Counted from the stretch's first letter, positions 44,881-53,495 are shown. The stretch is 64,000 nucleotides of DNA from Fischerella sp. CENA71 (GCA_024239075.1 JANBVI010000011.1:1-64000), one strand, 5' to 3'. Numbers and translations: made by a program. Notes: generated from the sequence alone by a model not told the origin.

Positions 44881-45253
44881 AACTGTCTTCCCTGTGTTCG
44901 ATTTCTTTATTGTCAGGAACACAAGAAATGGATGATGTTACAAATTGCGAGCGATAAGCTACCCATTCACTTAAGCGCAGTAGTTTCTGTGGTAAAAACT
45001 TTCCAACAGTTTTGGTCTTACTTGCTTGTTGTGTCCACAGGTCAGTTTCCGTTGCTGGTAGAGACAAACATCCTCCTAGTGGGCTTTCTACAGTCACTTT
45101 AATTTCCTGCCCAACTTTACGGATTAGACGTATTACAACTGACTGACCATACAGTGGGTGTATGGGATTAGTAATGATGACATAACTTCCCAAAAGAGAC
45201 TTGAAGTTATGTGCAGTCTTATTATATTGTCCCCACCATCGCCGATAGAGCAT
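44747..45253 (-). CDS. DUF5372-like recombinase accessory protein
   Basis: 168 residues from the ATG at 45253, with AAGG about 10 bases upstream; an upstream in-frame ATG at 45310 would add 19. The core 'YVIITNPIHPLYGQSVVIRL' then 'IKVTVESPLGGCLSLPATET' resembles the DUF5372 family that accompanies serine recombinases in mobile elements. The C-terminal half is basic and disordered-looking. Its end overlaps the 48-residue gene in another frame. Confidence 0.55.
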   Translation of the reverse strand: MLYRRWWGQYNKTAHNFKSLLGSYVIITNPIHPLYGQSVVIRLIRKVGQEIKVTVESPLGGCLSLPATETDLWTQQASKTKTVGKFLPQKLLRLSEWVAYRSQFVTSSISCVPDNKEIEHREDSYETQASTNRRTRKLRKAKSSNKANSTVSRQDTHNTRFRRGARQE

Positions 45254-45314
45254 GGCAATGCCTTGCAAAATACGCCCTAGAGCCAGCACATGAAGCAACC
45301 TTCCATGCACGGAG

Positions 45315-45418
45315 TTAGGGGAGACCGCAAAAAAAAGATACCAGCCGTGTTTTGAGTTTATTCGTTGTGCGGCGAGGGATCTGGATGTGACGGCTGGTAT
45401 CTTTTTTCAGGGCAAGTG
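45315..45418. repeat. long-hairpin element, distant copy D
   Basis: Arms AAAAAAGATACCAGCCGT (45331-45348) and ACGGCTGGTATCTTTTTT (45390-45407) are exact complements. Before it stands AGTTAGGG, as in copy B, and after it GGGCAAGTGC, close to GGGGACAGTGC of copy B. The loop of 41 bases has 'TTATTCGTTGTGCGGC', weakly like the loop motif of copies A and B. It sits between the recombinase module and a reverse transcriptase fragment. Membership is suggestive, not proven. Confidence 0.45.
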
Positions 45419-45674
45419 CCTTATGGCTTTAGAACAGGACGCTCGGCACATGATGCCCAGAAGATTCTGTTCCTAAATTTAAGCTCCACAGCAAATGGAA
45501 TAAACAAACGAATTATCGAACTCGATATCGAACGGTGCTTCGAGCGTATAAACCACAACATCATCATGGATAACCTCATTGCTCCAACTGGATTAAAAAT
45601 CGGTATATTCCGATGCCTAAAGGCAGGAGTTAATCCAGAATTTCCTGAGCAAGGAACACCCCAAGGTGGCGTGG
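45409..45674 (+). pseudogene. group II intron reverse transcriptase, middle fragment
   Basis: The frame 'YGFRTGRSAHDAQKILFLNL' followed by 'IIELDIERCFERINHNII' and 'FPEQGTPQGGV' is the RT2a to RT5 region of a group II intron maturase/reverse transcriptase; the next catalytic YADD region is missing. Its 5' part is replaced by the hairpin at 45315-45418, and its 3' part is interrupted at about 45674, where a second group II intron begins. Remnant of an outer intron. Confidence 0.75.
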
Positions 45675-46621
45675 GTGCGCTGCGAGGCGCATGGTGGTAT
45701 TGCTTAGGTCAATTGTAAAAGGAGGTGATTAATTAGACTAAGAAAAGCTGGTTGCTCACCCCAGAGCGCCAAGGCTGAATCGGCAGGCGGGGGACAATGA
45801 GTAAGAACCCGTTTGAAGCCCGATGAACAAGGGGCAACATGCTGGCACTCCGTTACAGCACAAGGCTCCGAGCCTGAATTTGACTATGGCTACGCAAGAA
45901 ACCTTTGTTTGAAGCGCCCACACCTTGGACGTACTGCTAAACAACGGGGATGGTACGAGGTATCAGGTAAATCAACTTTTTATGCGGTTGATGAAAAGGT
46001 CTTTCTACTCGGACTGAACCGCTCTAATTATAGGGGTATAAATTATCGGCTGATATCGGGGACACTGGGTCTGTGTCTTACGGGCGTAAAGAAGGAGCCT
46101 AAAGTCAAATGTCATACATACCACTATGTGAACGTAGGAAGCATGATGGTTGGTCTCACAAGAGACTGGGCTAACTGCGGCTGATGTAACCATCATGTGG
46201 CAGAGCCGTTGTAGTAGTCCGAGCCGGAAAATAGTTCGGCACATGGCGAAGGACGGCAGTCATTGCAAGAGGAACGTCAAGGGAAATAGAGAGGACTAAG
46301 ATGTATGTCCGATATTATCAAAACCCAACGTAGCCTAGCCACGAAGGCTGTTTATAATCCTCAACATCAGTTCGACCATTTGTATCGGTTAATCTGCCGA
46401 GAAGATTGGATACGCGCTGCCTTAAAGTCTGTCCTTTCAAATAAAGGGGCAAAAACTGCGGGAATCGATGGCGTAACTAAAAAGGAACTCAATTCACAAA
46501 CGGCAAAAGCTGAGTTTGTAAGCGAGTTACAGTCCGAACTGCGCTCTAGGCAGTTTAAACCAAAACCAGTACGTCGTGTTTATATTCCCAAGGCTAACGG
46601 TAAGTGTCGTCCATTGGGTAT
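45675..46621 (+). mobile_element. group II intron 5' part, inserted in another intron's RT gene
   Basis: The sequence starts GTGCGCTGCGAGG, which fits the GUGYG 5' end of bacterial group II introns, directly after the GTPQGGV codons of the outer RT fragment. About 630 bases of structured-looking, non-coding sequence (domains I to III by position) precede an intron-encoded protein start at 46305, which is the usual length. The intron is broken at about 46621, so domains V and VI cannot be located. Confidence 0.6.
46305..46621 (+). pseudogene. ltrA: group II intron-encoded protein, N-terminal fragment
   Basis: The frame 'YNPQHQFDHLYRLICREDWI' then 'NKGAKTAGIDGVTKKEL' and 'PKPVRRVYIPKANGKCRPLG' is the RT0 to RT2 start of an LtrA-type maturase/reverse transcriptase. 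It ends at about residue 106 in 'PLGI', where sequence of a different origin (serine recombinase zinc ribbon) begins at 46622. The frame stays open to 46787 only by chance. No active enzyme can be made. Confidence 0.8.
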
Positions 46622-46723
46622 TGCGAATGTGGTCACAAGATGGTTGTCCAGTACAAAGGTGCAACTCGCTATATTTGTAACTACTTGCGGCAGCAGTATC
46701 GTGTGCCTGTTGATGTGCACTGA
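46622..46723 (+). pseudogene. serine recombinase zinc-ribbon fragment
   Basis: In another frame the 33 codons from 46622 read 'CECGHKMVVQYKGATRYICN' and 'YLRQQYRVPVDVH', ending at a stop. The C-x-C-GH and later C-N-Y pattern is that of the recombinase zinc beta ribbon. It is joined exactly at the break of the intron-encoded protein. A small remnant, but the motif is distinctive. Confidence 0.6.
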
Positions 46724-47395
46724 TTCTGCGATGCCGTGGGCAGTTTCGTTCCCACATCCTACCCGTATCTTTCTGTTAAACGGTTAATCATGCCGCTCCA
46801 CTAGCTCTCTTGGGAACCCTCCCATCTCAGTTAGCTTTTAGGTAGCTGGGTAGGCTAGAAGTTTAGATACGTTTTTCCTCGTTCCGATTGGTAGATTTTT
46901 TCTACCGATTTAGGTTTCTCCAATTCGCCCACTAGCATCTGGGGACTGTATCTCTCTCCAAAAAAAGGATGCGAGAATATTGCTAGTGTACAGGGCAGGC
47001 TGTAGCTCATGCTAACATCGGTTTTCTCTGCTAGGGACTAGGACGCTTTTTTAGGAGATTTGCGTAAGCTAACCTCATAGAGGCTCCCTGTTAGCGCCAG
47101 TGTGACCTCAACCGAGGAAGTCTCTGATTGCGCCCTGCTACCAGCTTCGCTTTGGTGATTAACCTCCGCGTGGTCAGGTAAGGAGTCACGTTGTCCTTAA
47201 CGGGTGGGATTTTCACCCACATCCATCAATCACTTATGGGATTTTCAAGGTTCAAACTTGACGTTCCCACCTAGAGCGATGAATTTACTCTAGAACGAGT
47301 CGCACCTTGTAGATCCCCAATCAACTGTGACGAAAAAGTGAGATTAACCAAAACGTTTTGGTTATACTAATTGAAAAATCATTGAAGTTTCATTA
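46724..47395. other. 670-base noncoding region, structured in the middle
   Basis: No frame of more than about 50 codons looks coding. From 47060 to 47270, the minus strand shows a dense chain of small hairpins: GTTAAGGA...TCCTTACC, GGGTG...CACCC, CCTC-GAGG twice, and ACCA...TGGT. This could be a structured RNA, such as the guide-type RNA of an IscB/TnpB element or a group II intron domain whose protein part is lost. I cannot assign it. Confidence 0.45.
46990..47270 (-). ncRNA. possible structured RNA remnant
   Basis: Minus-strand hairpins include GTTAAGGA with TCCTTACC (near 47177-47201), the palindromic GGGTGGG/CACCCAC area near 47200-47220, and two CCTC/GAGG stems near 47073-47083 and 47105-47118. 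The compact alternation of stems and A-rich loops is unlike spacer DNA. The style is that of HEARO-type RNA, but no IscB frame follows and the identification is a guess. Confidence 0.3.
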
Positions 47396-47632
47396 GGTCT
47401 TTCCAAAAAATCAAATGAGAGCGCCCTCGCGTTCCCACGAATGTGGGAACGCTTACCAGTCCTTGGACTCTTGCAAAATATATTTGATAGAGTTAGGGTC
47501 TTCCACGTACCAAAATTGGGCAGGCTTCACTGAGAGATAACTCATCGGCCAATTAAATAAGCCTGATAAAAGCCTGCCCAATTTTGTCGGGGACAGTGCA
47601 ACGGCGCTCTCATTTTATTTCTTGGAGATCCC
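47396..47632. repeat. MITE with IS630-like ends, copy with inner hairpin
   Basis: Ends GGTCTTTCCAAAAAATCAAA (from 47396) and, on the other strand, GGGATCTCCAAGAAATAAAA (from 47632) are imperfect terminal inverted repeats, each continuing into TGAGAGCGCC. A palindrome GCGTTCCCAC/GTGGGAACGC is at about 47432-47455. Compared with the copy at 18249-18355 (inverted) it carries an extra 112-base hairpin element at 47491-47602. Confidence 0.7.
47491..47602. repeat. long-hairpin element, copy B, inside a MITE
   Basis: 112 bases. AGTTAGGGTCTTCCACGTAC opens the element, arm AAAATTGGGCAGGCTT is at 47512-47527, arm AAGCCTGCCCAATTTT at 47570-47585, and GGGGACAGTGCAAC closes it. The loop has 'GATAACTCATCGGCC'. 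The flanking MITE sequence is contiguous at the corresponding site in the copy at 18249-18355, so the element boundaries are defined by comparison. Confidence 0.75.
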
Positions 47633-47989
47633 TTATAGATAAACAAATCTGAAGAACCGCTTGGGTATCTGCATCCTTAAAAAACCCAGCCTTATTTATT
47701 CGTACGAGCGTTCAAGATTCAGCATTGAGGTGGCTTTCTGGCTGAGATTTTTTTAACGGCTCCTCCCTTGAAAGATTGCCTAAACAAATGGGCAGACTTT
47801 CTAGTTGGTTCAATCTGAATGACAGAAAATCTTCAATGAGAGGTGATAGCCCTGATTCATCAACTGCATCTCATCTTGTAACTCCCAGTTTGCTACTACA
47901 TTTAGGCGGTTAGAAAAAAGCCAGAACGGAAGAATAGGGGTATTAAAAATCTAAAATCCATTTAGGGTATTTGATCACACCTTCTCAGT
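47633..47989. other. intergenic region, no gene seen
   Basis: About 350 bases between the MITE and the ParR-like gene. No coding frame stands out. Short stretches resemble the hairpin arms (AAAAAACCCAGCC near 47678) but no partner arm is obvious. Confidence 0.4.
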
Positions 47990-48244
47990 TCATGCAAACA
48001 TATCAAGGTCAACATCTATAGTTGTTTCGTCCTCTGGTGTTGATGTCTCCTCAACTGTTGGTACAGATGGATTATGAGTCAACTGGCCATGTGGTAATAA
48101 ACCTCTTTTGTAATCCCAATAAAAATTAATCATATGGTAGAGCGCATCAATAAATTTTTCGCCTCTGTGTGATGCTACTGCCCGAACGATTTCAGCTTCT
48201 CTGGTTCTAATTCGTGCTTTTTCCCACTTTGGTTCATTACTCAT
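47990..48244 (-). CDS. small partner of the ParM-like gene (ParR-like inference)
   Basis: 84 residues, with AGGAG about 10 bases before the ATG. 'RTREAEIVRAVASHRGEKFI' then 'ALYHMINFYWDYKRG' forms a short helical core; the C-terminal 30 residues are acidic and end 'DETTIDVDLDMFA'. The acidic aromatic tail is what filament-binding partners of plasmid actins look like, but the family is not certain. It starts three bases after the ParM-like stop. Confidence 0.6.
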   Translation of the reverse strand: MSNEPKWEKARIRTREAEIVRAVASHRGEKFIDALYHMINFYWDYKRGLLPHGQLTHNPSVPTVEETSTPEDETTIDVDLDMFA

Positions 48245-48247
48245 TAC

Positions 48248-49201
48248 CTATACTCCTTTTTTCGCCGCTTGCTGCATCGCCAGTTTGAACATTCCTCGCA
48301 CTGAAGCCATCTCTGGGCGCTCGCTCACCACTTCTAATCCCTTAGATGTCAGCACTTTTGCAAAACCTGGTAAGCTTACACCACCTCCAATACAAATTAC
48401 CCTATAACCAGACTTTGTTAGTCTCACTACCTCATAACTGTGTTCTTTGAGATTTTCATTCCACCACTGCACTAGGCATTGCTGATATATTTCTTTGATA
48501 TTGCACCCCTCTACATAAAAAGAACCTAGTTCTATTTGTTCGCGGATTTTTCGCACATCACCTGTGTAACCGTAATTCTTACCTTTCATCGCTGAAGTGA
48601 TCATTAGGTACAGTTGATTCACTCCGATGTTGGATACTAATGTCTCTTGCGGACGCTTGCGAATATAAGGAGTCAGTAGAGTTGTTCCCGCCCCAAAATC
48701 GAGGGTCGCTATTCTTTCTTCGCTATAGTCTACGATCGCACCAAATCCTTCTGGCACTACTAAAAGTACTTCTGTCGATAATTCCACATCTTTACCTGCC
48801 AGACATACCTGATGGCAAACCTCTAACTTCCCTTTGATTTCTTCCTTATGAGACTGCCAAGCATGAGAGGACACTACTATATAATTTTTCATCACACTCG
48901 GAAGTTGGGGATAGTGCGCCAAAGCACCTAAATACAGTTTCTGAATCTCTTTGATCTTGGCGCTTTTATCCATGACTGTTGCTCGTCCAGTTGGAGATTT
49001 TGCTGCTCCATACCCTACACAGAATACTTCTGTATTGTTAAGAGCACTATCTTTAATCACGACATTGCCTAAGCTATCTGATGGACTGCACTGAGTATCG
49101 ATGTAACTCTCTATGCGGTCTTCATAATCTTCAGTTGCTACTTTTATGCTGGAGTTGGCTAAATCTAAAGCTATCTTAAAATTCTGTTTCGGACGTGCCA
49201 T
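48248..49201 (-). CDS. second ParM-like plasmid actin ATPase
   Basis: 317 residues from the ATG at 49201 (AGGA upstream); in-frame starts farther upstream would add up to 38. Phosphate-1 'IALDLANSSIKVAT' (about 9-22), phosphate-2 'IATLDFGAGTTLLTPYI' (about 169-185) and adenosine motif 'RVICIGGGVSLPGFAKVL' (about 276-293) are all present. The length is close to classical ParM. It is distinct in sequence from the ParM-like protein at 35934-37112. CATATGTAC dyads lie upstream. The gene pair makes a second type II partition module. Confidence 0.82.
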   Translation of the reverse strand: MARPKQNFKIALDLANSSIKVATEDYEDRIESYIDTQCSPSDSLGNVVIKDSALNNTEVFCVGYGAAKSPTGRATVMDKSAKIKEIQKLYLGALAHYPQLPSVMKNYIVVSSHAWQSHKEEIKGKLEVCHQVCLAGKDVELSTEVLLVVPEGFGAIVDYSEERIATLDFGAGTTLLTPYIRKRPQETLVSNIGVNQLYLMITSAMKGKNYGYTGDVRKIREQIELGSFYVEGCNIKEIYQQCLVQWWNENLKEHSYEVVRLTKSGYRVICIGGGVSLPGFAKVLTSKGLEVVSERPEMASVRGMFKLAMQQAAKKGV

Positions 49202-49266
49202 ATTTTCCATATCCTGAAGTGTGAGAGTAAAAAGGATTACAGAATCAGTGTATACCATAAGTATGT

Positions 49267-49284
49267 CATATGTACGGCATATGT
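49267..49284. promoter_or_regulatory. CATATGTAC dyad near the ParM-like start
   Basis: CATATGTACGGCATATGT lies 66 to 83 bases upstream of the start codon. The same 18-base consensus CATATGTACnnCATATGk recurs at 49533-49550. Two sites about 265 bases apart in front of a partition operon suggest an operator or centromere half-site. Confidence 0.6.
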
Positions 49285-49532
49285 ATCCCATTGAAATCTT
49301 TGAAAAATCAATCAAACTGTTAATTGGGTTGTAAATCTCTAGCAGCTTACCCTTAATGTTTAAGAACTAAAAAATGGCTAAAAATCTTATTTGGCAAGAC
49401 TTACAGCAATTGATTGCTATTGTTGCCCATCAATCAACAAATAAGGTTCTTGGATTATTTTTTCGGGTGCAAGTGTGTAATAACTTGATCAATTTGGTTT
49501 GACCCCACTTTTTTGATGTCCAAAACGACTGC

Positions 49533-49550
49533 CATATGTACCACATATGG
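49533..49550. promoter_or_regulatory. second CATATGTAC dyad
   Basis: CATATGTACCACATATGG, within a longer 9-base arm palindrome GCCATATGT/ACATATGGC (49531-49551). It matches the site at 49267-49284. Together they may frame the promoter region of the second ParM-like operon. Confidence 0.55.
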
Positions 49551-49551
49551 C

Positions 49552-50274
49552 ATACACAAGATAAATTTTTGGAAAATTGTTAAGGTAAATTTTAAATTTT
49601 TTATTAGTATTTAGATAAGATTATTTTCTTGATAAGTCTCTAGTTATTTTCCAGCATATTTTGATAATTTATCAATTTAATATAATACTTCTTCAGGGTA
49701 AAATAATATCAATTAATTATTTATTAAATAAAAAATATAAAATTTTTTGCAGTAAATTAAGTTTTTGTTTAATATAATTTTTATTTTTTATCAGACATCA
49801 ATTTGTAAGTAATCAAAAGCTAAAATTTAAATATATGCGTTTTATACCTGTTTTTATAGGGTTTTTCAGCTTATAACTAACCGAAATTACTAGATATTTT
49901 TATATCTCATGCATAATTTACTTAATAAAAAAAAATAAAATTTGCATTAATAAATAATTATTTTATAAAAAAACACAGAAATTTTAACAAATAGCTTTAT
50001 TTTACAAAATATAAAATAAGTAAATTTTATATTTTAGATTTTTACATTAATTACAATCTAATTTTATAATCTATGATTTGCTTTTATCTGTAATTATAAA
50101 CAGGTTAATTAATATTAAAAATTAAGTAGACTAGAGTATTTATACTTAATCAACACTCTTTATAACTTTGATTGCTACCACTACCTCTAATGTTTTGACA
50201 TTTCTGTAGTATAAAAGTAGTTATATTGAAATATTAAAGGGGGTTATGTAAGTGTGACTCATTCTAGAGTGAAT
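49552..50274. other. extremely AT-rich noncoding region
   Basis: About 700 bases with runs such as AAAAAAAATAAAATTTG, far more AT-rich than the rest of the window, with no frame on either strand. The 42-codon frame to its left at 49374-49502 (begins MAKNLIWQDLQQLIAIVAHQ) has no ribosome-binding site. The region could be a replication origin (a DNA-unwinding element next to the partition operon) or old spacer DNA. Confidence 0.5.
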
Positions 50275-50397
50275 GTCAGATAAGGGAATGTCAATTACAT
50301 CTAATTCTTGCGTCACTGCACAAGCATATTGAACCGTATCTTCAAAAAATCGGAAATAAAGAGCGATCGCTTGTTCAATAATACTCCTATCAACTAT
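50275..50397 (-). pseudogene. PIN-domain toxin C-terminal remnant
   Basis: The minus-strand translation 'IVDRSIIEQAIALYFRFFED' followed by 'TVQYACAVTQELDVI' resembles the C-terminal part of VapC-type PIN domains, in which FEDxxQYACA is characteristic. The remaining sequence is short and lacks the N-terminal acidic residues. A degenerate toxin fragment in front of the kinase gene. Confidence 0.5.
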
Positions 50398-50480
50398 GTC
50401 AATATTTGTGTAATTCCATATTGAGCAGCAACTGTATATCTTAAATAATACAGTCAGCACTATTGAAGGATATATTTGTG

Positions 50481-53400
50481 ATGGGTGCTTGGTCTGCCAA
50501 TGCTGACATTACAGAACTAAGAGAAGCACAGCATTCTTTGCTGCGTGCCGAACAAGAACGGATCGCAGAACTCGAAGCGCAAAACCAATTGCTAGAGAAC
50601 CGCGATCGCATTTTAGAAGCGACAGCAACGGCTGCCAATGCTTTACTGACTATAGAAAACTTTAATGAAGCGGTGAATACTGCCCTGAAACTGATTGGGG
50701 AAAGTTTGGATTGCGATCGCGTTTCAGTCATTGAGAATTTTAATCATCCATCTGAACCGTTACACTGCTGGAAGATGTTGTACGAATGGAATTCACCTCA
50801 CACAGTGTCTCAAATCACCCATCCCGATGAGGCACAAGGTATCTATGAAGAGGGAGGGATTGCACAGTGGTATGAGCGTATTAGTCAAGGAAACAGCCTT
50901 AGCTATCTTTTAGAGGAAATGCCAGAACCATTCCGTAGTGGACAAGCCGCACTCGGTGTGAAAGTACTGCACGTTGTGCCAATTTTTGTCGAGGGTCAGT
51001 GCTGGGGAGTCTTTGGTTTTGATGACTGCCGCGAAGGCAAACGGCGGGGATCGGCTGAGTTGGCGTTACTTAAAACCGTAGCCGCTTGTATTGGAAGTGC
51101 AATTCAGCGTCAACGCATTCAGCAAGCCGAACAAAAACGCACGGCAGAACTGGCAAAAGTCAATGCAGAATTGCAACAGCGCGATCGCCTACTTTCTGTC
51201 GTTGCCCAAGTTACTAAAAACCTGTTGGAAACGGAGGATATTGATGTTGCAATTCCAACAGCGCTACAAGCGATCGGGGAAGTAGCAAACATGAGTCGCG
51301 TTCAACTTATCCTCGAACGTCAAGCTCCAACCACGCAGAAATTACAGCACTGCGTTACTTATGAGTGGGTAGCTGCGGGAATTACTCCTCAGATCAACCA
51401 TCCCACAATGGCAGTCATTGACAATGATGATGCCGAAGTCATGCTGAGAGAACTATATGCAGGTCGTTCTATTTGGCGTATAGTTGATTGCTTGCCCGAT
51501 GCGATTAGAGTGCAGTTTGAATCTATTGGCATTAAATCCTCTGGGGGAGTGCCATTATTCATTGAAGGGCGTTACATCGGCTGTGTTGCCTTCGATGATT
51601 GTGTTACCCCTCGGCATTGGAGTCAGCAAGAGATTGATGTACTCACCACTGCTGCTGAGGGTATTGGAGCCGCACTTCACCGTAAACAGTTAGTTGAGCG
51701 CCTGATTGCAGAACGTGCCAGAACTGCTGAAGAACGAGTTGCGGAACTTTCTAAAGCAAACACAGCACTCAAAAATAGTCTTGATCGCCTCGCCGCCGAC
51801 TCTGAACTTGATACTTTTCTCGGTCACGTCATTTTAGAAATTAAACATCAACTAGGTGCCCAGCGATCGCATCTCTTCCTCTACGATCCTCCATCCCATA
51901 CGCTGCACTTGCATTTGGGTTCTGAAACACATGAGGTACTGCCCAAGGATAAACTACAAGATATTGAACCTTTCCGAGATCCCATTCCAGCAGATATTAC
52001 CAAGGCTTGGGAAATCATGGTACAAACAAAACAGCCACTAGAATTTGCGATTTGGGAGAACCCTCACCCAGAACACTGGCCTGTCGCCTTGGAATGGCAT
52101 CGCCAACGAGGACATCAGACAGCTATGTGTATTCCTTTGATGCTGGGTGATATCGCTTTGGGTTTCTTAGGGCTAGCATTCACGCAAAAAGCTACCTTGA
52201 ACCCGGAAGAATTTGAACTAGCGCAAGCCTTGGCACATCAAGCAACACTGGCAATTCAACTAACTCGGTTAGCAGAAGAAGCAAAACAAGCCGCTATCCT
52301 CAAAGAGCAAAAAAAAGCCGCAAAAAAACAGATTGCCGAATTAGTAAGAGCCAACGAATCACTGCGAGGTTGTGTAAATCGACTGGCAGATGAACCAGAC
52401 TTAGAGACATTTTGGGAACATATTCTCCTAGAAGCCTCCGCCCAAGCCAAATCCTATGCAGCCGCCCTGTTTCTCTATAACGAAACCTCTGATACAAAAG
52501 TCATGAAACGATATGTTCGAGAGAGACAGGTGGTTCCCATCAAGACGGCTCCTGAACTAGAACCATTTAGAGTACCGATTACAGGAACTATTCTCTCCTT
52601 TTGGAAAGAAGCGCTGTTTAGAGGCGAGGCGATTTTCTTTAATTTAGATAACTGGGATGAAGAGGTTTACTCTGGAATTAAGTGGCATCGTAGCCAAGGA
52701 CACCGTTCTATTGTCCGCGTACCCTTGATTCTGGGTTCTCGCCCTCTGGGATTTATTGGTTTGTGCTTTCGCGAACCCAGAACTAGTTTGCCCGAAAACA
52801 TCGAACTAATTATGGCGTTGGCACAGCAAGCGACATTGGCGATTCATTTGACCCATTTAGCCGAGCAGAGCCGCCAAGCCGCGGTACTAGAAGAACGCAA
52901 CCGCATGGCACGAGAAATCCATGATACGCTAGCTCAAGCCTTCACAGGTGTAATTGTACAGTTGGGTGCTGCCTCCAGGATAGTTCCTGGTGAATTGCCA
53001 GAGGTACAAGCGCACATCACTCAGGCGCGAGATTTGGCGCGTGAAGGGCTGGCTGAAGCACGGCGCTCGGTCAATGCTCTACGTCCCCAAATCTTAGAAA
53101 CTAGCAATTTGTGTAAAGCTTTTAACCGCCTCGCTGCCCAAATGTCTGCTTCTATTGATATGCAGATCAGCTGTAATATTATCGGCGAGGTATATCCCTT
53201 ATCGGTAGAGGTAGAAAATAACTTGCTGCGTATTGGGCAAGAAGCATTGACAAATTCTATCAAACATGCATTTGCTACTGAAATCAAGATTGAACTAGTG
53301 TATGAACCTACGCAATTTATCTTGCGAGTCAAAGATAATGGAAGAGGATTTGAGACAGATAGTTTGTCTGTTGTTAAGGGTTTTGGATTGATGGGTATTA

Positions 53401-53492
53401 AAGAACGTAGCGATCGCATTTCAGCACAATTGACAATCCAAAGTATTCCCGGACAGGGAACGGAAATCACAATATTAATTCACCGAAAATAA
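50481..53492 (+). CDS. four-GAF histidine kinase (NarX/DesK type)
   Basis: 1,003 residues from the ATG at 50481 (AAGGA about 12 bases upstream; a TTG at 50463 would add six). Coiled-coil start (about 8-45), then four GAF-like sensory domains (about 50-215, 245-400, 440-600 and 630-785), each with a conserved 'WGVFGFDD'/'IGCVAFDD'/'LGFLGLAF'/'LGFIGLCF' block. The HisKA_3 dimerisation helix has 'NRMAREIHDTLAQ' with the phosphoacceptor H814, followed by the ATP-binding domain ('RIGQEALTNSIKHAF', 'VKDNGRGF', 'GFGLMGIKERSDRI'). Cytoplasmic, no membrane segment. The partner response regulator is encoded 3 bases downstream. Ligands unknown. Confidence 0.9.
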   Translation: MGAWSANADITELREAQHSLLRAEQERIAELEAQNQLLENRDRILEATATAANALLTIENFNEAVNTALKLIGESLDCDRVSVIENFNHPSEPLHCWKMLYEWNSPHTVSQITHPDEAQGIYEEGGIAQWYERISQGNSLSYLLEEMPEPFRSGQAALGVKVLHVVPIFVEGQCWGVFGFDDCREGKRRGSAELALLKTVAACIGSAIQRQRIQQAEQKRTAELAKVNAELQQRDRLLSVVAQVTKNLLETEDIDVAIPTALQAIGEVANMSRVQLILERQAPTTQKLQHCVTYEWVAAGITPQINHPTMAVIDNDDAEVMLRELYAGRSIWRIVDCLPDAIRVQFESIGIKSSGGVPLFIEGRYIGCVAFDDCVTPRHWSQQEIDVLTTAAEGIGAALHRKQLVERLIAERARTAEERVAELSKANTALKNSLDRLAADSELDTFLGHVILEIKHQLGAQRSHLFLYDPPSHTLHLHLGSETHEVLPKDKLQDIEPFRDPIPADITKAWEIMVQTKQPLEFAIWENPHPEHWPVALEWHRQRGHQTAMCIPLMLGDIALGFLGLAFTQKATLNPEEFELAQALAHQATLAIQLTRLAEEAKQAAILKEQKKAAKKQIAELVRANESLRGCVNRLADEPDLETFWEHILLEASAQAKSYAAALFLYNETSDTKVMKRYVRERQVVPIKTAPELEPFRVPITGTILSFWKEALFRGEAIFFNLDNWDEEVYSGIKWHRSQGHRSIVRVPLILGSRPLGFIGLCFREPRTSLPENIELIMALAQQATLAIHLTHLAEQSRQAAVLEERNRMAREIHDTLAQAFTGVIVQLGAASRIVPGELPEVQAHITQARDLAREGLAEARRSVNALRPQILETSNLCKAFNRLAAQMSASIDMQISCNIIGEVYPLSVEVENNLLRIGQEALTNSIKHAFATEIKIELVYEPTQFILRVKDNGRGFETDSLSVVKGFGLMGIKERSDRISAQLTIQSIPGQGTEITILIHRK

Positions 53493-53495
53493 GCC

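Noticed and set aside
28271-47602. Integron attC sites
   Set aside because: The hairpin elements lack the RYYYAAC and GTTRRRY core sites, and the tyrosine recombinase shows no integron-integrase-specific insertion that I can recognise.
49374-49502. 42-codon frame near the AT-rich region
   Set aside because: No ribosome-binding site, no recognisable family and an AT-rich context in which short frames arise by chance.
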